Shown here: in pieces, positions 36,187 through 47,056 of the stretch
How positions within the stretch are numbered: position 1 is the first letter of the stretch
Layout of the letters: each line of letters opens with the position of its first letter
Source: Cheiracanthium punctorium
Lineage: Eukaryota > Arthropoda > Arachnida > Araneae > Cheiracanthiidae
Length of the DNA: 64,000 bases
Reading direction: 5' to 3'
Assembly: GCA_038373885.1 (NCBI GenBank)
Contig: JAWZYV010011619.1
Location: forward strand, 1,054,001 to 1,118,000
Program-made: the position numbers and the translations under genes
The notes under the pieces: generated by a model
What the model saw: only the letters and a program-made list of their open reading frames with translations
Database searches by the model: none
Told to the model about the DNA's origin: nothing

Positions 36187-36977
36187 CAGGGTGGCCATAA
36201 TTAAACTGCAAGTGTTCAAGGGGTGCTGGAGAGAAAACTACCGAGAATATTCCAGTGAAATTTAGTATCTACACGTTTCAGAACATGCGCAAGTCAAATA
36301 TGCAAAAAAAACGTCATTTTCACCCGATAGATGGCGCTGTACCGTGTTTCAAAGCTCACCGGTGACATATGCAACTTCCAAAACCGATAGACAGAGCATA
36401 GTGACATTCTAAGAGGCATATAAACAATGTAAAACATCATTTACAGTTTATCAAAATTCCATACAATTCGCTTCAGTAGTTAAATTTTTACAGTAACATG
36501 TAATCAAAAATTAATGGAATTTAAGATCACAAATTAAACCATTCATAAAGACGCTTTAGAAAACAATTAAACCATTATTTATTCTCATTGACACTCATTG
36601 GACCTCTTCTTAATCGTTTCATACGCCGGTATTCTTTCAGAGTAGCTGAATAATTGCTACCATTCAGATAGAATGTCTTCATTATCAATGCACGATCCTT
36701 CTTATTCAGAGTCATGATTGACCATTACTCAATGGGGTCTTGTTTTTACACTGTTCGGTGTGTTTAAAATTTTCATATATGACGTCCATAAGCATTGGAA
36801 CACGATATAGAGCCATCTATCGGATTGACCATTATCGGGTGAAAATGGCGATTTTTTATTGCATATTTGACTTGCGCATGTTCTGAAACGTGTAGATACC
36901 AAGTTTCACTGGAATATTCCTGGTAGTTTTCTGACCAGCACCTCTTGAACACTTGCAGTTTAATTATGGCCAACCTG
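36187..36977 (-). mobile_element. Deleted mariner-family element, 791 bp with about 150-bp inverted ends
   Basis: The left end CAGGGTGGCCATAATTAAAC and the right end GTTTAATTATGGCCAACCTG are inverted, and similarity continues inward for about 150 bp (CAAGTGTTCAAGGGGTGCTGG, CTACACGTTTCAGAACATGCG). TA flanks both ends (36185-36186, 36978-36979). A transposase N-terminal remnant lies inside. Confidence 0.8.
36575..36715 (-). pseudogene. 46-codon N-terminal remnant of a DUF4817-type transposase
   Basis: ATG at 36715 opens MTLNKKDRALIMKTFYLNGS followed by NYSATLKEYRRMKRLRRGPM, ending in TAA at 36575. Helix-turn-helix proteins at the start of DUF4817-type mariner/Tc-like transposases have this arrangement: K-x-x-R-x-x-x-x-K-x-x-Y, then a run ending R-G-P-M-S. 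The remaining ~300 codons are deleted. It may be a complete HTH that still binds the terminal repeats, but that is speculation. Confidence 0.6.
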
Positions 36978-37521
36978 TATTTTTAAAGTTTTCGATAAAC
37001 TTCAGAACAATGTATGCGAGATGAAAGTAATATTAAATGTAGAAGTAATGTATCTAAATTTTTGACTATTTTATTTTATCCAATTATTAGATAACTTTGA
37101 CCAATGAAAATATCAACGAAAATTAAATATTATTTCATTTGTGATAGCTCCAAAATAAGTTTTTTAAATTAAATTTTTATCAGTTATTAAGAATGCTCTG
37201 ATTAGTCTTTTATAGCTCTTGGAAAAAATCTACACAGTAAAATTAGATTTTTATAAATAAAAATATTAATGTGCTTTTTTTTTACTTTACATATGCTTGT
37301 ACTCACAGTTTCAAGAAAAATATGTATCACACTAACTTAAAGAATTGTTATAGACGTATTATCATTATTATAGTATAAAATTTAATTTAGTGAGCAGAAT
37401 CATTCAAAGAGCTGTGAAAGACTAAGTAAATTTTCTAGTTAACTGGAAAAAAAATTGCGTTTTAAAAATTATTACTTTTGGAGTTAGGTAGTATAACAAG
37501 TGAAATATGGACTTTTATTAT

Positions 37522-37902
37522 ACAGGGTGATTCATAACTCTTTTAAGAAACATATAAGGTGTGGTAGAGGGAATTACGACGTTTCAGAATCCCCTAGCAA
37601 TGTGGAGTCAGAAATGACATCTCCATGTACCCGTTAATAACCACATTTGAATAATAGGGAACTTTCAGATAGCGTTTCGTAAAAAACTTATATATATTTC
37701 ACAAGAAGCACTTAATTAAAAATTTATTATCGACAGCATTGATTATTAAAGTAAGTGTTATAGATTATGACTGATAATAAATGTGATTATTAATAGGTAA
37801 ATTTAAGCACCGTTTCCAACCCTACAATGATACGTGATTATGAACCATAATGGTTTCCTATACCACCCATTACATGTTTTTTAAGAGTTCTTAATCACCC
37901 TG
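37522..37902. mobile_element. Mariner-type MITE, 381 bp
   Basis: The ends CAGGGTGATTCATAACTCTT and, in complement, CAGGGTGATTAAGAACTCTT are inverted for about 45 bp. TA duplications are at 37520-37521 and 37903-37904. No coding capacity. Confidence 0.78.
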
Positions 37903-38061
37903 TATATATGTTCATTGATCAAAAGTACACGATTCTTTAATTCAGCAGATTGATTTTATTAATATGTCAACTGTATTACTTATTTAAAGCCTTTACAAGT
38001 GGCTAACATTCGCGATGCTGTAAATGCAAATGATTAAAATTCATTCATAAATTTAAACTTC
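37903..38061. other. Short intergenic spacer
   Basis: AT-rich, nothing recognised. Confidence 0.4.
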
Positions 38062-38131
38062 AATAATAATAATAATAATAATAATAATTATTATTATTAT
38101 TATTATTATTAATATTATTATTATCATTATC
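38062..38131. repeat. Mirror microsatellite (AAT)n joined to (ATT)n
   Basis: About nine AAT units switch without a spacer into about eight ATT units and then a decayed ATT tail. The switch makes a near-perfect self-complementary hairpin. Confidence 0.9.
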
Positions 38132-40370
38132 ATAGTAATAATGCTTTTATTGGATATTAGTTTTGACCGGGAAAATCTAATACTGATAACTGTATCTTCT
38201 TAAAAAATTAAATAACATTTTATTTTAAGAAAGATGTGATATTTCAGAAATTTTAATCGCGAAAATGATAAATTTATATTAAAAATATAAAAACAAGATG
38301 TGATCTGTTTGAATTTGACAGATTATTTAGTTTTAAAATGAAATTCATGAAAGAAGATGAATGAGTTGAATAAAAGATGGATTTTTATGTCAAGCATACT
38401 TATGGCTTTTACGTGATTCAAACTGTCATTATGATTAAGATCTTTAGTACAATATAAAAAAAAATACGATATGATATACACTGTTAAATAAAAGAATTTT
38501 AATAATCATAATGGTCCAACTCTTTATCAGCATATTCTTAGGTAGATTTAAATGCATTTTCTGATTTTAATTCTGAGTTTTTAAATAGAAATATTATTTA
38601 CCATATTTTACTAACTCGCTTTCGTGTCAATTTATCCGTTCTGTACAAATTTTGCGATCTATTTTTAAACTAACTTTCGATGAGCTAGAGACTTCAAACC
38701 TTAAACATAGCTAAGGACTAGAAGACAAAGCAAAATTAATTGGATTCCTTGTCTGTCTGCGTCATATCAGGCTGTTATAGAACACTTTTACTTTAGTTGG
38801 CAGTGGCTGGATTGCCAGAACATTAATCAGTGCAAAGTTGGCGTCGAAAAATCATTATCATAAAAGGATATTTCGTTTCATCTAGCACCATATTCATTTA
38901 TAACTTCATACAATTTTTCTAAAAATTGGCAATTTTAAATTTTTGATAATTATGAAAATATATGTTAGATTCAAACGAAAAACATGGAGCATACAATTAA
39001 TAATCGTAAAGAGTTTAAGAAGGTAGCTGTCGTTAAAAAATCACACTGAACAGTCCATATAATTTTCAGTGCAATAAAACTGTTTGTGGTTAAAGTGATC
39101 ATCGGCTAACTATTGTATGCACCCAGTTTTTCTTATATCTTAGAAGTACTATCAAAGTTATTAAAAATTAATGATCACAAATTTTTAGAACAACAATATG
39201 TATGCGGTTATAAATTTAGGAGAAAATATGGTGTACTTTTTAGTCTTTGAAAAAACTGGTAAATTAATATAAAAATACTTTTTTTAATTTATATCTTCCA
39301 ATCATCTTTAAAAGTCAATGACCATCCTTTTCTTGCCTTGGAAAATATGTCGAAATGTCTTGTACAATATGTAGGTTTTAAGTTAATAATAGTACTAAAT
39401 AATCCGAAAAGATCTTATCATATTAAAAAAGTACTTATACAGTACTTATATATATATATATTCAGTGAATGTGAAAAACTAACTATTCTGAATTTATTGT
39501 TAGAAATCTAGAAAGAACTGAATCTAGACTGAAAAAATTAAAATAAAATTCTATAAAAGAAATATAGATGGATTTTAATTTTTTGTGCTAATTTATTATG
39601 TAAGTAGTAAATATCATGTAAGTTTTAGTTCATATTATAACATATGGATGTGTAACGAATCACATTCGAGTTTGCAAAGTAATTTTAAGAAAACGCCGTT
39701 TTATATAAAGCTTTTTTATTATTCACATTTCAATTAAACTATATGTCGTAATAAATGTACGCATATTTTTAAGAATCCTTCAAAACTATCATAAGTACAG
39801 CTTAGTTAGCTAAACCACCATTATGAACGATTTCCATAAACGCCATTGCTAGCTAGCAATACAGAAACATTTTTAATTTATCATTTCACAAGAGAATAAA
39901 GTTGTTTAATATAACTGTTGAGCTACATAAAGCTCTATGATTACCATACTTGTTCTGACATTTATTGAATATGCATTTCACACACAGGCGTTTTAGGTAA
40001 ATAACCATATATTCTAAACCGTGACATGTTCTAAGACTGTGTTTCATTATATTAGAGTGCCTGAATACAGTATTTCATATGCAAATGAAACAATTTGTTT
40101 AGAAAAGCGCTATCCATAAATTACGCACCTTTTCATATACTCCATCGATTTAACTTAACTCGCAGCCATAATCTGCCATATGCTTCTCTCATAATCTCTT
40201 GTACTGAGCTAATAACAAAATAAGACGCTGTAAACAGCAATCAGTGTTAGTTTAGTTTAAGTGAAAGTCGGTTGAGAGTAGCAAGACCACATGCGTTGTT
40301 ACAACAAGTTGAATAGTAGGGTGCAGTTTGTCAGATGTTTTATTCATTTTAGCACGTAAATGTATAAATA
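38132..40370. other. Intergenic, nothing recognised
   Basis: AT-rich without supportable elements. Confidence 0.4.
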
Positions 40371-41092
40371 CAGGATTTCCAAAAAATGTAATAACACGCT
40401 TTATTTCTTTATCTATTAGCGAAAAGTAGATTGTTTAAATAAAAAAATAAAGTTCAAAATTAAGGTATCAAAAAAGTCTACGTCAAGAAAAAACTCCTCC
40501 AATTATTTTTAGAAACTCACACTTCTTAAATTTGCACACAATCCATGTAAAAAATATTCCCATTTAGTAAAATATGCCTCGTACACTATTACGGCGATGC
40601 AAAAAATTTCAGCTTTTCAACATAAAACGCCGCAGTGATATTTTTAAACAATTAAGGGCTATAAATGAATTTGAATACAAACGTTCAATGCTAGAGTGCA
40701 AAATATTATTTTCTTTCATAATTTCTGCACGATTCCTGAAACACAATTATCCAACGTGATCTTTTTTTCCCTTCGGGAGCCATTGGAAGCTGGTTTAAGT
40801 CACCCTATATTTATCTTCATATATCTGATAGTTTTTAAGAGATAATTCTGAATTTTTTACTTCACCTCATTAGTGTATGGAGCTCTCTTTTTTAACTAGA
40901 ATTTTTCTGTACGGGGATCGTATATATATATTCAAAAAATGTAACTTTTTACAAATTTATTACAGGAATTTTTCTTTTACATTGATCTTTTTTCCTACCT
41001 TATTTTGCACCTTTTTTGATTTATTTATATTGCCTATTTACCTCTAATAGATAATGAATTAAACCGTGTTACCGCCTTTTTGGGATGTCCTT
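40371..41092. mobile_element. Mariner-type MITE, 722 bp, relative of the 15.6-kb element
   Basis: The left end CAGGATTTCCAAAAAATGTA and the complement of the right end (AAGGACATCCCAAAAAGG) are inverted; both continue into AACACGnTTTnATTnnTTATCTATTAG. TA precedes and follows. Its right third aligns with 15975-16181, which supports a family. Confidence 0.65.
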
Positions 41093-41540
41093 TATATATC
41101 TATAGGTGCATGTTGTTACGAATTTTTGATTTGTTCTACCTTCCAGAGGTAAAATTTGTATTCTACTCGTCAAATAATTAAATTTTGCATTTTGTTGCAT
41201 TAAAATCAGTTGCCTTCAAACGCTCGTTCAATTCACTGCTTAGCCTGAAAATTGTGCTATTATAAGCGATATTTTGCTTCTTTTTGAGTGTTGTGTGTAA
41301 ATTCTTCATTGCTGAGTCCTGAGGGACAGTTTATAATTCCCTCGTAAATTTTCACTGAAGTGTTGCCCGTGGAAGTGTTTTATTTTGTGTGTGGAATACA
41401 GCATCTGTAAAAGCTACTGTACTGTACTGACTGTTTTAACCAAGTTACTGGCCGTTAGTGCCTGTGAATTTTGTACACCTGATTGTTCGACGAAGTCCTT
41501 GAGGCAATAAAGCTTGCGTTTCATGCTAACAGGTGGACCT

Positions 41541-42645
41541 TTTACTAGAACTTTCTGCATACACTGGACTTTAGAACATTGAACCAAGGAATTATGCAGA
41601 GTTTCTGCAACAATATGTATGTATAAGCAGGTTAAACGCACCAGACAGTGTCAAGTTGTTACTACTTTAATGGATACGTCAACCACTTGATCAGAACTTT
41701 AGAAAATGAAGACACTAATTCTCTGGCGCACGCCGAAGACCTGATCTTCTGGACTTCTGCACCGAAGTTCTCGGTTCCGCAGAAATTGGAGCGCAGATTA
41801 AATGAGTCTGTGGGAAAACCTCAAAGGTGGTGCAATTCCAACATGTTCATTAATGTGGATAAATTCGTATGCATGAATTTTTCATTATAGCATAGTCCAA
41901 TAGAAATAAAGTTTTCGTTATGATAATGCCCATATTCTTCAGTGACAGACCTTCAAATACCAGGTTGTTCTTCTTAGTTCTAAACTTTCATGTAGATACA
42001 GAATTGACAATTTGCCTGAAAGTATAAACAAACGTCTTGTTTCGTTGAAGCAGTTGTCAAGAAATCGATGGAACCCTCCTACATCAACAATGCTGGATGC
42101 CTGTAAATCAAATATTGAACTTGTTATGAAGTGTTTTTGCAGTTCCATTGTCCTGCTTCTGAAGGTTTAAAAATAGTTTCAGGGGTTCCCAAACTGTGTG
42201 CAAGCGTCACCCTGGGGTGCCGCACAGAGAGGCAAGAGGTGCCGCAAAGCGATCCTAATTTCATTAAAGTTGCTTGAATTTAAATTAGAGTAGTATTAAT
42301 TGTTTTTATGTTCTTACTACTTTACTTCTGTATTTTGTTCTTCACAATCGTACAAATATAAAGTGAATATACTTATAAAAGAACAGTACACCGCAGATAC
42401 TCTATGACAGGATGCCGTGGGAAAATTATTTTCATTTAAAGGTGCCGCGACTTGCATAAGTTTGGGAACCTCTGGGTTACAATGTCTGCATAACCAGACG
42501 CCTCAACTTGTTACGGGTACTATGAGGCTAACTCCAACTGATGTTCTTCTTATCTATTCTATATATAATATTAAAAGGGCTGCTCGGGACAGATTCTTGA
42601 AAGCGTTTCTGATGCAGTTTGACCATGCGCTTTGGCCATAATACT
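41541..42645 (+). pseudogene. LINE reverse transcriptase fragment, interrupted by a hAT MITE
   Basis: Frames along the + strand give, in order, TRTFCIHWTLEH, a position equivalent to QG-x-V-S-S-C-x-L-F-N (VSSCYYFNGYVNHLIRTLEN), LAHAEDLIFWTSAPK (the Y-A-D-D-L catalytic block, here decayed to H-A-E-D-L), a WCNSNMFINVDKFVCM palm helix and a thumb region with KRLVSLKQLSRNRW. After the inserted MITE it resumes NQTPQLVTGTMRLTPTDVLL, the L-R-x-I-T-G-A-x-K-T-T-P block of jockey/R1-like LINE proteins. Frameshifts and stops are frequent. The exact clade is uncertain. Confidence 0.72.
42180..42474. mobile_element. hAT-type MITE, 295 bp, inside the LINE
   Basis: The ends CAGGGGTTCCCAAACTGTG and CATAAGTTTGGGAACCTCTG are inverted repeats of the well-known hAT (Charlie-like) shape. 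Internal GGTGCCGC motifs are repeated near both ends. The LINE reading frame continues on the far side. I cannot see a clean 8-bp target duplication. Confidence 0.75.
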
Positions 42646-43879
42646 CTCCTCTACCAATCAGTAACCAGAATAAAAGCATGTCTTCACACATAAGTACGGC
42701 ATTTGATAAAGCATTACGTCATTTTAACGTCAAACTAAAAAGGATGAAAAAGAATTAAGTCAAAATGTATTGCTTAAAGTTTATAAATTTTGAAATTGCT
42801 AATACGATCGCGTGGATAACAGGAGGTTAAGATTTCTTTTTCAGATTGTTTATATTCGTACGGTTATTTTTTAACTAAAATATCGTGTGTCAGGGAAATC
42901 AGAGCAGGAATGAAATGTTTTATACGCAAAAGAATAGAAAAGAAAGGACTTCGAGAGCAATGGACAAATTGCTGAGGCTTCTGTAGGAAACAGCCAGCGA
43001 TCGAGAGCCTTGTTTATTTTAAAAACTTGTTTTACGTTCTTAGGTACAGGTTAAATACTTGGCACCACGGCGAGCTGAAAAATGTACTTCCCCTTACTCA
43101 ACACGGCATTCTGACAAGGATTACGCATAACTATATACGGACAACTATTTTTAAGACAGCCTACATGTGAAATGATTATCCATTACGCGTACCTTTCTTC
43201 AAGTAAACACATATCATTAGCTGAAATACAATTATTACAATAATATTATAATTTACTTACTTTTCTAATGCATGTTTCAATCAGTAGAACAACACACAGT
43301 TTTGTAATGGCGGGTGTAAGCAAGCAACTGAGCTGGATAGTGACTTGTCCTTGCAGCAGATAGCAATGAGTTCACATGCTGCTCTTAAATATCCCAAAAT
43401 GCAACGATTATGCAACATTTTCGAAACGTCCTAAACATGGAAAAACGAACTAATATGAAACGGTTGCAAATTGGTTTTAAAAACGAAATTTTCGCAACAA
43501 AAGAGCAGGGTAAAATGAATACCAGGTGTGCGTTTGCTGGGTAAACTGATGCGGGACTAGGTGATACTATAGTTTGGGAGATCACTCTGATCTCTGGGTC
43601 AGACAAATGACCAGTACATAGAGAAGTATCCTTCCAAAGCATGTTTTAACGAAGTTTTGCTGCTAAAACAACGCATCGCAATATCACGCAAAATTTCTAC
43701 AAACAATGAATCCAATAAAATAGTATTTGGAACTTTACTACATTGTTGTAAACAATACCAAGTTACTGTTTCAAAGCTAAAAGGGGGAAGTATATTGTTG
43801 TCAATGAGAAAAATTTGCAACAATCAGCAAAAATAAATCATTTCTATCTAAGCTCTTGGAATAGATGCTTGGATTTCTT
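42646..43879. other. Unassigned; two minus-strand frames of unclear status
   Basis: The minus frames at 43385-43642 and 43599-43823 overlap each other and lie downstream of the secreted-protein ORF. One reads NTILLDSLFVEILRDIAMRC. I recognise neither and see no convincing splice signals. Confidence 0.3.
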
Positions 43880-44353
43880 CTATAACTGCTCTTTTTCGGT
43901 GCTTGAAACTGTATTTTCCATACTTTTTAAGCATTTGAATAAAGTGGTTTGATTATTTTGGTGCAAAATGTTTTTTGTACCGTTGGTTTTGGTGCTACTA
44001 TCAGAAATTCTATCTGATGGCAGTGCTGTAGTATTTTCGGTTTTCTTTTTGGCTGCTTTTTTATATGCGAGGCGTGGCGACAGTATATCCGTTGCACCAG
44101 ATCCGGGTCTTGCAGTCCCACAGAGTGAGCCGGACTCTGATGACGAGGAATTTACGGACGCCAACTCCTCGCTCGGTTCGTACGCTACTGCAGCTTCGCT
44201 GTCTCTGGCAGCACCCGAATCCTCTCCACAGTATCCACCCGATCTGATGGAAAGGTTTTTGGATGACTGCTTTTTCAGCGTCGCGCCGTTAATGCAGTTC
44301 AGCGACGCACAGCAGGCCAAAAGCAAAAAGGTTAGGAAACGTTTGGCTTGCAT
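43880..44353 (-). CDS. Putative secreted glycoprotein, 157 aa, no family recognised
   Basis: ATG at 44353 is the first codon downstream of a TATA module. Residues 1-23 (MQAKRFLTFLLLACCASLNC plus ING) form a good signal peptide: basic start, leucine-rich core, cleavage probably near Gly23. The mature part is Ser/Thr/Lys-rich and low in hydrophobics, with three cysteines (42, 77 and about 139) and five N-glycosylation sequons (KNLS, VNSS, ENTT, TNGT, NNQT). It is probably exported as a disordered, glycosylated protein. A 135-codon frame on the other strand covers the same DNA, so coding status is not certain. The signal peptide and promoter layout favour this strand. Confidence 0.5.
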   Translation of the reverse strand: MQAKRFLTFLLLACCASLNCINGATLKKQSSKNLSIRSGGYCGEDSGAARDSEAAVAYEPSEELASVNSSSSESGSLCGTARPGSGATDILSPRLAYKKAAKKKTENTTALPSDRISDSSTKTNGTKNILHQNNQTTLFKCLKSMENTVSSTEKEQL

Positions 44354-44389
44354 TTTTTGTTGCTTTAAAATTTAAATTGTAAAAGAATA

Positions 44390-44545
44390 ATGCTTTTTAT
44401 ACGGTTTTTGGCTCACAATTAAAAACCGAACAGATATCTGCTTTTTATGCGGTTTTTGGCTAAGGACAATTAAAAACCGAAAATATACTTGCTTTTTATA
44501 CGGTTTTTGGCCTCTGGACAATTAAAAACCGATCATTTTCCCTAT
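44390..44545 (-). promoter_or_regulatory. Triple tandem TATA/inverted-repeat module upstream of the secreted-protein ORF
   Basis: Three units start at 44392, 44440 and 44491 (periods 48 and 51 bp). Each carries, on the minus strand, TATAAAAAGC (CATAAAAAGC in the middle unit) preceded by an inverted pair, CGGTTTTT...AAAAACCG. The proximal TATA lies about 40-48 bp before the ATG, so the leader would be very short. The inverted pairs look like dimeric factor sites. The duplicate copy at 45.8 kb keeps all three units. Confidence 0.6.
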
Positions 44546-44906
44546 CCGATGTGGCACCACCTTGTCGCGGTGGATAGGCTTTGAAACTAAGAGTGCCACG
44601 AAAGTAATATGATTTGAAACTACATTTTTTTGTGATTGAATTTTTCGATAAAAATTTTAAGTACAATTCACATCCATTGAACAGCACGCTTGCTTTAAGC
44701 TGGGAATCACACACCGAAAAGAAATGATATTAGACTATTTTTGTTATTTAGAATATAAAATTTTGTAAATATAGGGAAAAATGGGAAAAATATAGAGTGA
44801 CTCAGCTCCATATGTGATTAGACACTAGCGCACTTAAAAAAACGGAGAATATAGGCAGTGGCGTCGCGTCGGGGGTGCGGACCGCACCGGGTGACGCTAG
44901 TTTATA
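44546..44906 (-). other. Upstream segment shared by both duplicate copies
   Basis: It aligns almost base for base with 45951-46315. The minus frame at 44496-44714 is frameshifted in the other copy, so it is probably not coding. The far end (CCGCACCGGGTGACGCTAG) looks like a transposon terminus but I cannot identify it. Confidence 0.5.
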
Positions 44907-45534
44907 CAGTGAAATCCCTCTATAACGATATTTTGGGGGTCAAAATAATATATCGTTGTAAAGAGATTTATCGTTATAGAGAGAATCGATATTGGAACGA
45001 AAAGATTTTTGATTTTTGTTCTTCATATATCCCATACCCTGCAGTATCACCAGAAAGTGTTCTTTTTTCATTCAGCACACCCTCGCAAGTAATATATAAT
45101 AAATAAAAAGAGAAAAATATGTTTATAGTTTTCAGTAATTTTCACAACACTCACAAATTTTAGTTAAATACCCTTGCCGCCTCGCCAAGGATTCTACCGG
45201 AGATATAGCTTATAAATATTTATAGCATATTTGAATAACAAATATATAATGTCTAAATAAATAATACCCGAAAACCGCAAAAGCGTTTTTTAAAATGTAT
45301 TAGATATTAATTGAAAATACATACCCATTAATTTATCCTTATTTATTTTGCTTCATGCCTTTTTCAAAATCTTTTATGATGTTGAATTTCATTTCGATAG
45401 ATATTTGTTTTCTTTTAGCCATTTGCTTTTGATTTTCACTAAACAAACTTCAAAGTAAACAAAACTCATAAATGATTTAAAATATCCTCGTGTAATAATC
45501 GACCTCTATAGGATTTATCGGAGGTTAAAATTCT
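44907..45534. mobile_element. Pogo/Tigger-type element inserted between the duplicate copies
   Basis: The left end CAGTGAAATCCCTCTATAAC is pogo-like, and the right side shows CTCTATAGGATTTATCGGAGG. TA precedes (44905-44906) and follows (45535-45536). Deleting it gives TTTATACTCAAG, close to the TTTATACTAAAG at the end of the second copy, which supports the boundaries. No transposase remains. Confidence 0.5.
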
Positions 45535-45544
45535 TACTCAAGTC

Positions 45545-45759
45545 ATGACGAGGAATTTACGGACGCCAACTCCTCGGCTCGGTTCGTACGCTACTGCAAC
45601 TTCGCTGTCTCTGGCAGCACCCTAATCCTCTCCACAGTATCCACCCGATCTGATGGAAAGGTTTTTGGATGACTGCTTTTTCAGCGTCGCGCCGTTAATG
45701 CAGTTCAGAGACGCACAGCAGGCCAAAAGCAAAAAGGTTTAGAAACGTTTGGCTTGCAT
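45545..45759 (-). pseudogene. Duplicated 5' half of the secreted-protein gene, inactivated
   Basis: It matches 44140-44353. The ATG at 45759 is retained, but codon 7 is TAA, an inserted G at about 45574 shifts the frame and another stop has arisen near 45625. The match stops at ATGACGAGG (45545), a truncated tandem duplication. Confidence 0.75.
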
Positions 45760-46315
45760 TTTTTGTTGCTTTAAAATTTAAATTGTAAAAGAATAATGCT
45801 TTTTATATGGTTTTTGGCTCACAATTAAAAACCGAACAAATATCTGCTTTTTATGCGGTTTTTGGCTAAGGACAATTAAAAACCGAAAATATACTTGCTT
45901 TTTATACGGTTTTTGGCCTCTGGACAATTAAAAACCGATCATTTTTCCTATCCGATGTGGTACCACCTTGTCGCGGTGGATAGGCTTTGAAACTAAGAAT
46001 GCCACGAAAGTAATATGATTTGAAACTACATTTTTTGTGAATGAATTTTTCGATAAAAATTTTAAGAACAATTCACATCCATTGAACAGCACGCTTGCTT
46101 TAAGCTGGGAATCACACACCGAAAAGAAATGATATTAGACTATTTTTGTTATTTAGAATATAAAATTTTGTAAATATAGGGAAATGGGAAAAATATAGAG
46201 TGACTCAGCTCCATCGAATAATGTGATTAGACACTAGCGCACTTAAAAAAACGGAGAATATAGCCAGTGGCGTCGAGTATGGGGTGTGGACCACACCGGG
46301 TGACGCTAGTTTATA
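45760..46315 (-). repeat. Duplicate of the triple promoter module and upstream region
   Basis: It corresponds to 44354-44906 with scattered substitutions and small indels. The three TATA/inverted-repeat units persist at 45798-45950, the proximal TATA altered to ATATAAAAAGC. Confidence 0.8.
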
Positions 46316-46870
46316 CTAAAGAACGAAATCCTGTCTCATGAGATCGAGTTTGTTAACATGAAGTTCTTTGAGAAATTGACTAGGTTATTTCAGACTCCAT
46401 GGTGTTTTGGAGTCGACGGTTAGCAAAGAAACCATGAAACAGAGCAGGATTTCCTTCAGCTAGCATTACGTGTCATAGAAAAGCATGATTAACATTTTGA
46501 TCCTGAGCCTTTTCTGCAAAAACCCTAGTCCCACTGATAGTGAGAAAATCTTTCGTCTTGACCTGTGCCAACGAATTGTGGAATCTGAATGCAAGCAGTT
46601 TTGTTGGGACTTATCAACGTGTAAAGTGTTTAGCGACTATGACCGTTACCGTAATCTAGTTTCATTCAGTTTGTAAACATAAAACATGTATTTTAAATTT
46701 AATTTACTTCAAAACTTAACCATCATTTGATACTATCAATGAAGTTCCATACTGGTAAAAGGTGCGACTTTATCATGGGGAACGATGGTTCTACGAGTGA
46801 CGCAGTCTACACTAAGCAACCAATCACGGCACTCTATACATACACGTAGTTTGTGGAATTTTTTGGTATA
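46316..46870. other. Unassigned; possible small inverted-repeat element at 46325-46456
   Basis: GAAATCCTGTCTCATG at the left and the complement of CATGAAACAGAGCAGGATTTC at the right are imperfect inverted repeats. The open frame at 46485-46676 is not recognised. Confidence 0.3.
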
Positions 46871-47056
46871 GGCTACACAGGCCGGCCGCAAAGTGGCCCG
46901 TTGGTGGATCAGATGGTCGCCGAAGGCGGCCACTCATCTTAAAGTGTAAAAGTGGCCCTCACGTTACAAAGACCGGTCGCGAAGCGGCCCGTTGGAGGAC
47001 GAACTGGTCGCCGGAGGCGGGCGGGCCCGTAGGTTACACAGGCCGCTGATCATGCC
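46871..47056. repeat. G+C-rich tandem repeat island
   Basis: Two full units (starting GGCCGGCCGCAAAGTGGCCC at 46880 and GACCGGTCGCGAAGCGGCCC at 46971) and a partial third at 47041, each preceded by GnTACAcAG. Each unit includes CCCGTTGG and GGTCGCCGnAGGCGG. Base composition is completely unlike the surroundings and CpG is frequent, suggesting recent arrival or lack of methylation decay. Confidence 0.65.

Noticed and set aside
43968..44375. 135-codon plus-strand ORF antisense to the putative secreted protein
   Set aside because: Starts in a hydrophobic stretch, but has no promoter; the minus strand has both a signal peptide and TATA modules. Kept as a caveat on that gene.
44496..44714. 72-codon minus-strand ORF (MCDSQLKASVLF...) also present at 45928-46119
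   Set aside because: The two copies diverge by a frameshift and share DNA-level rather than codon-level conservation.
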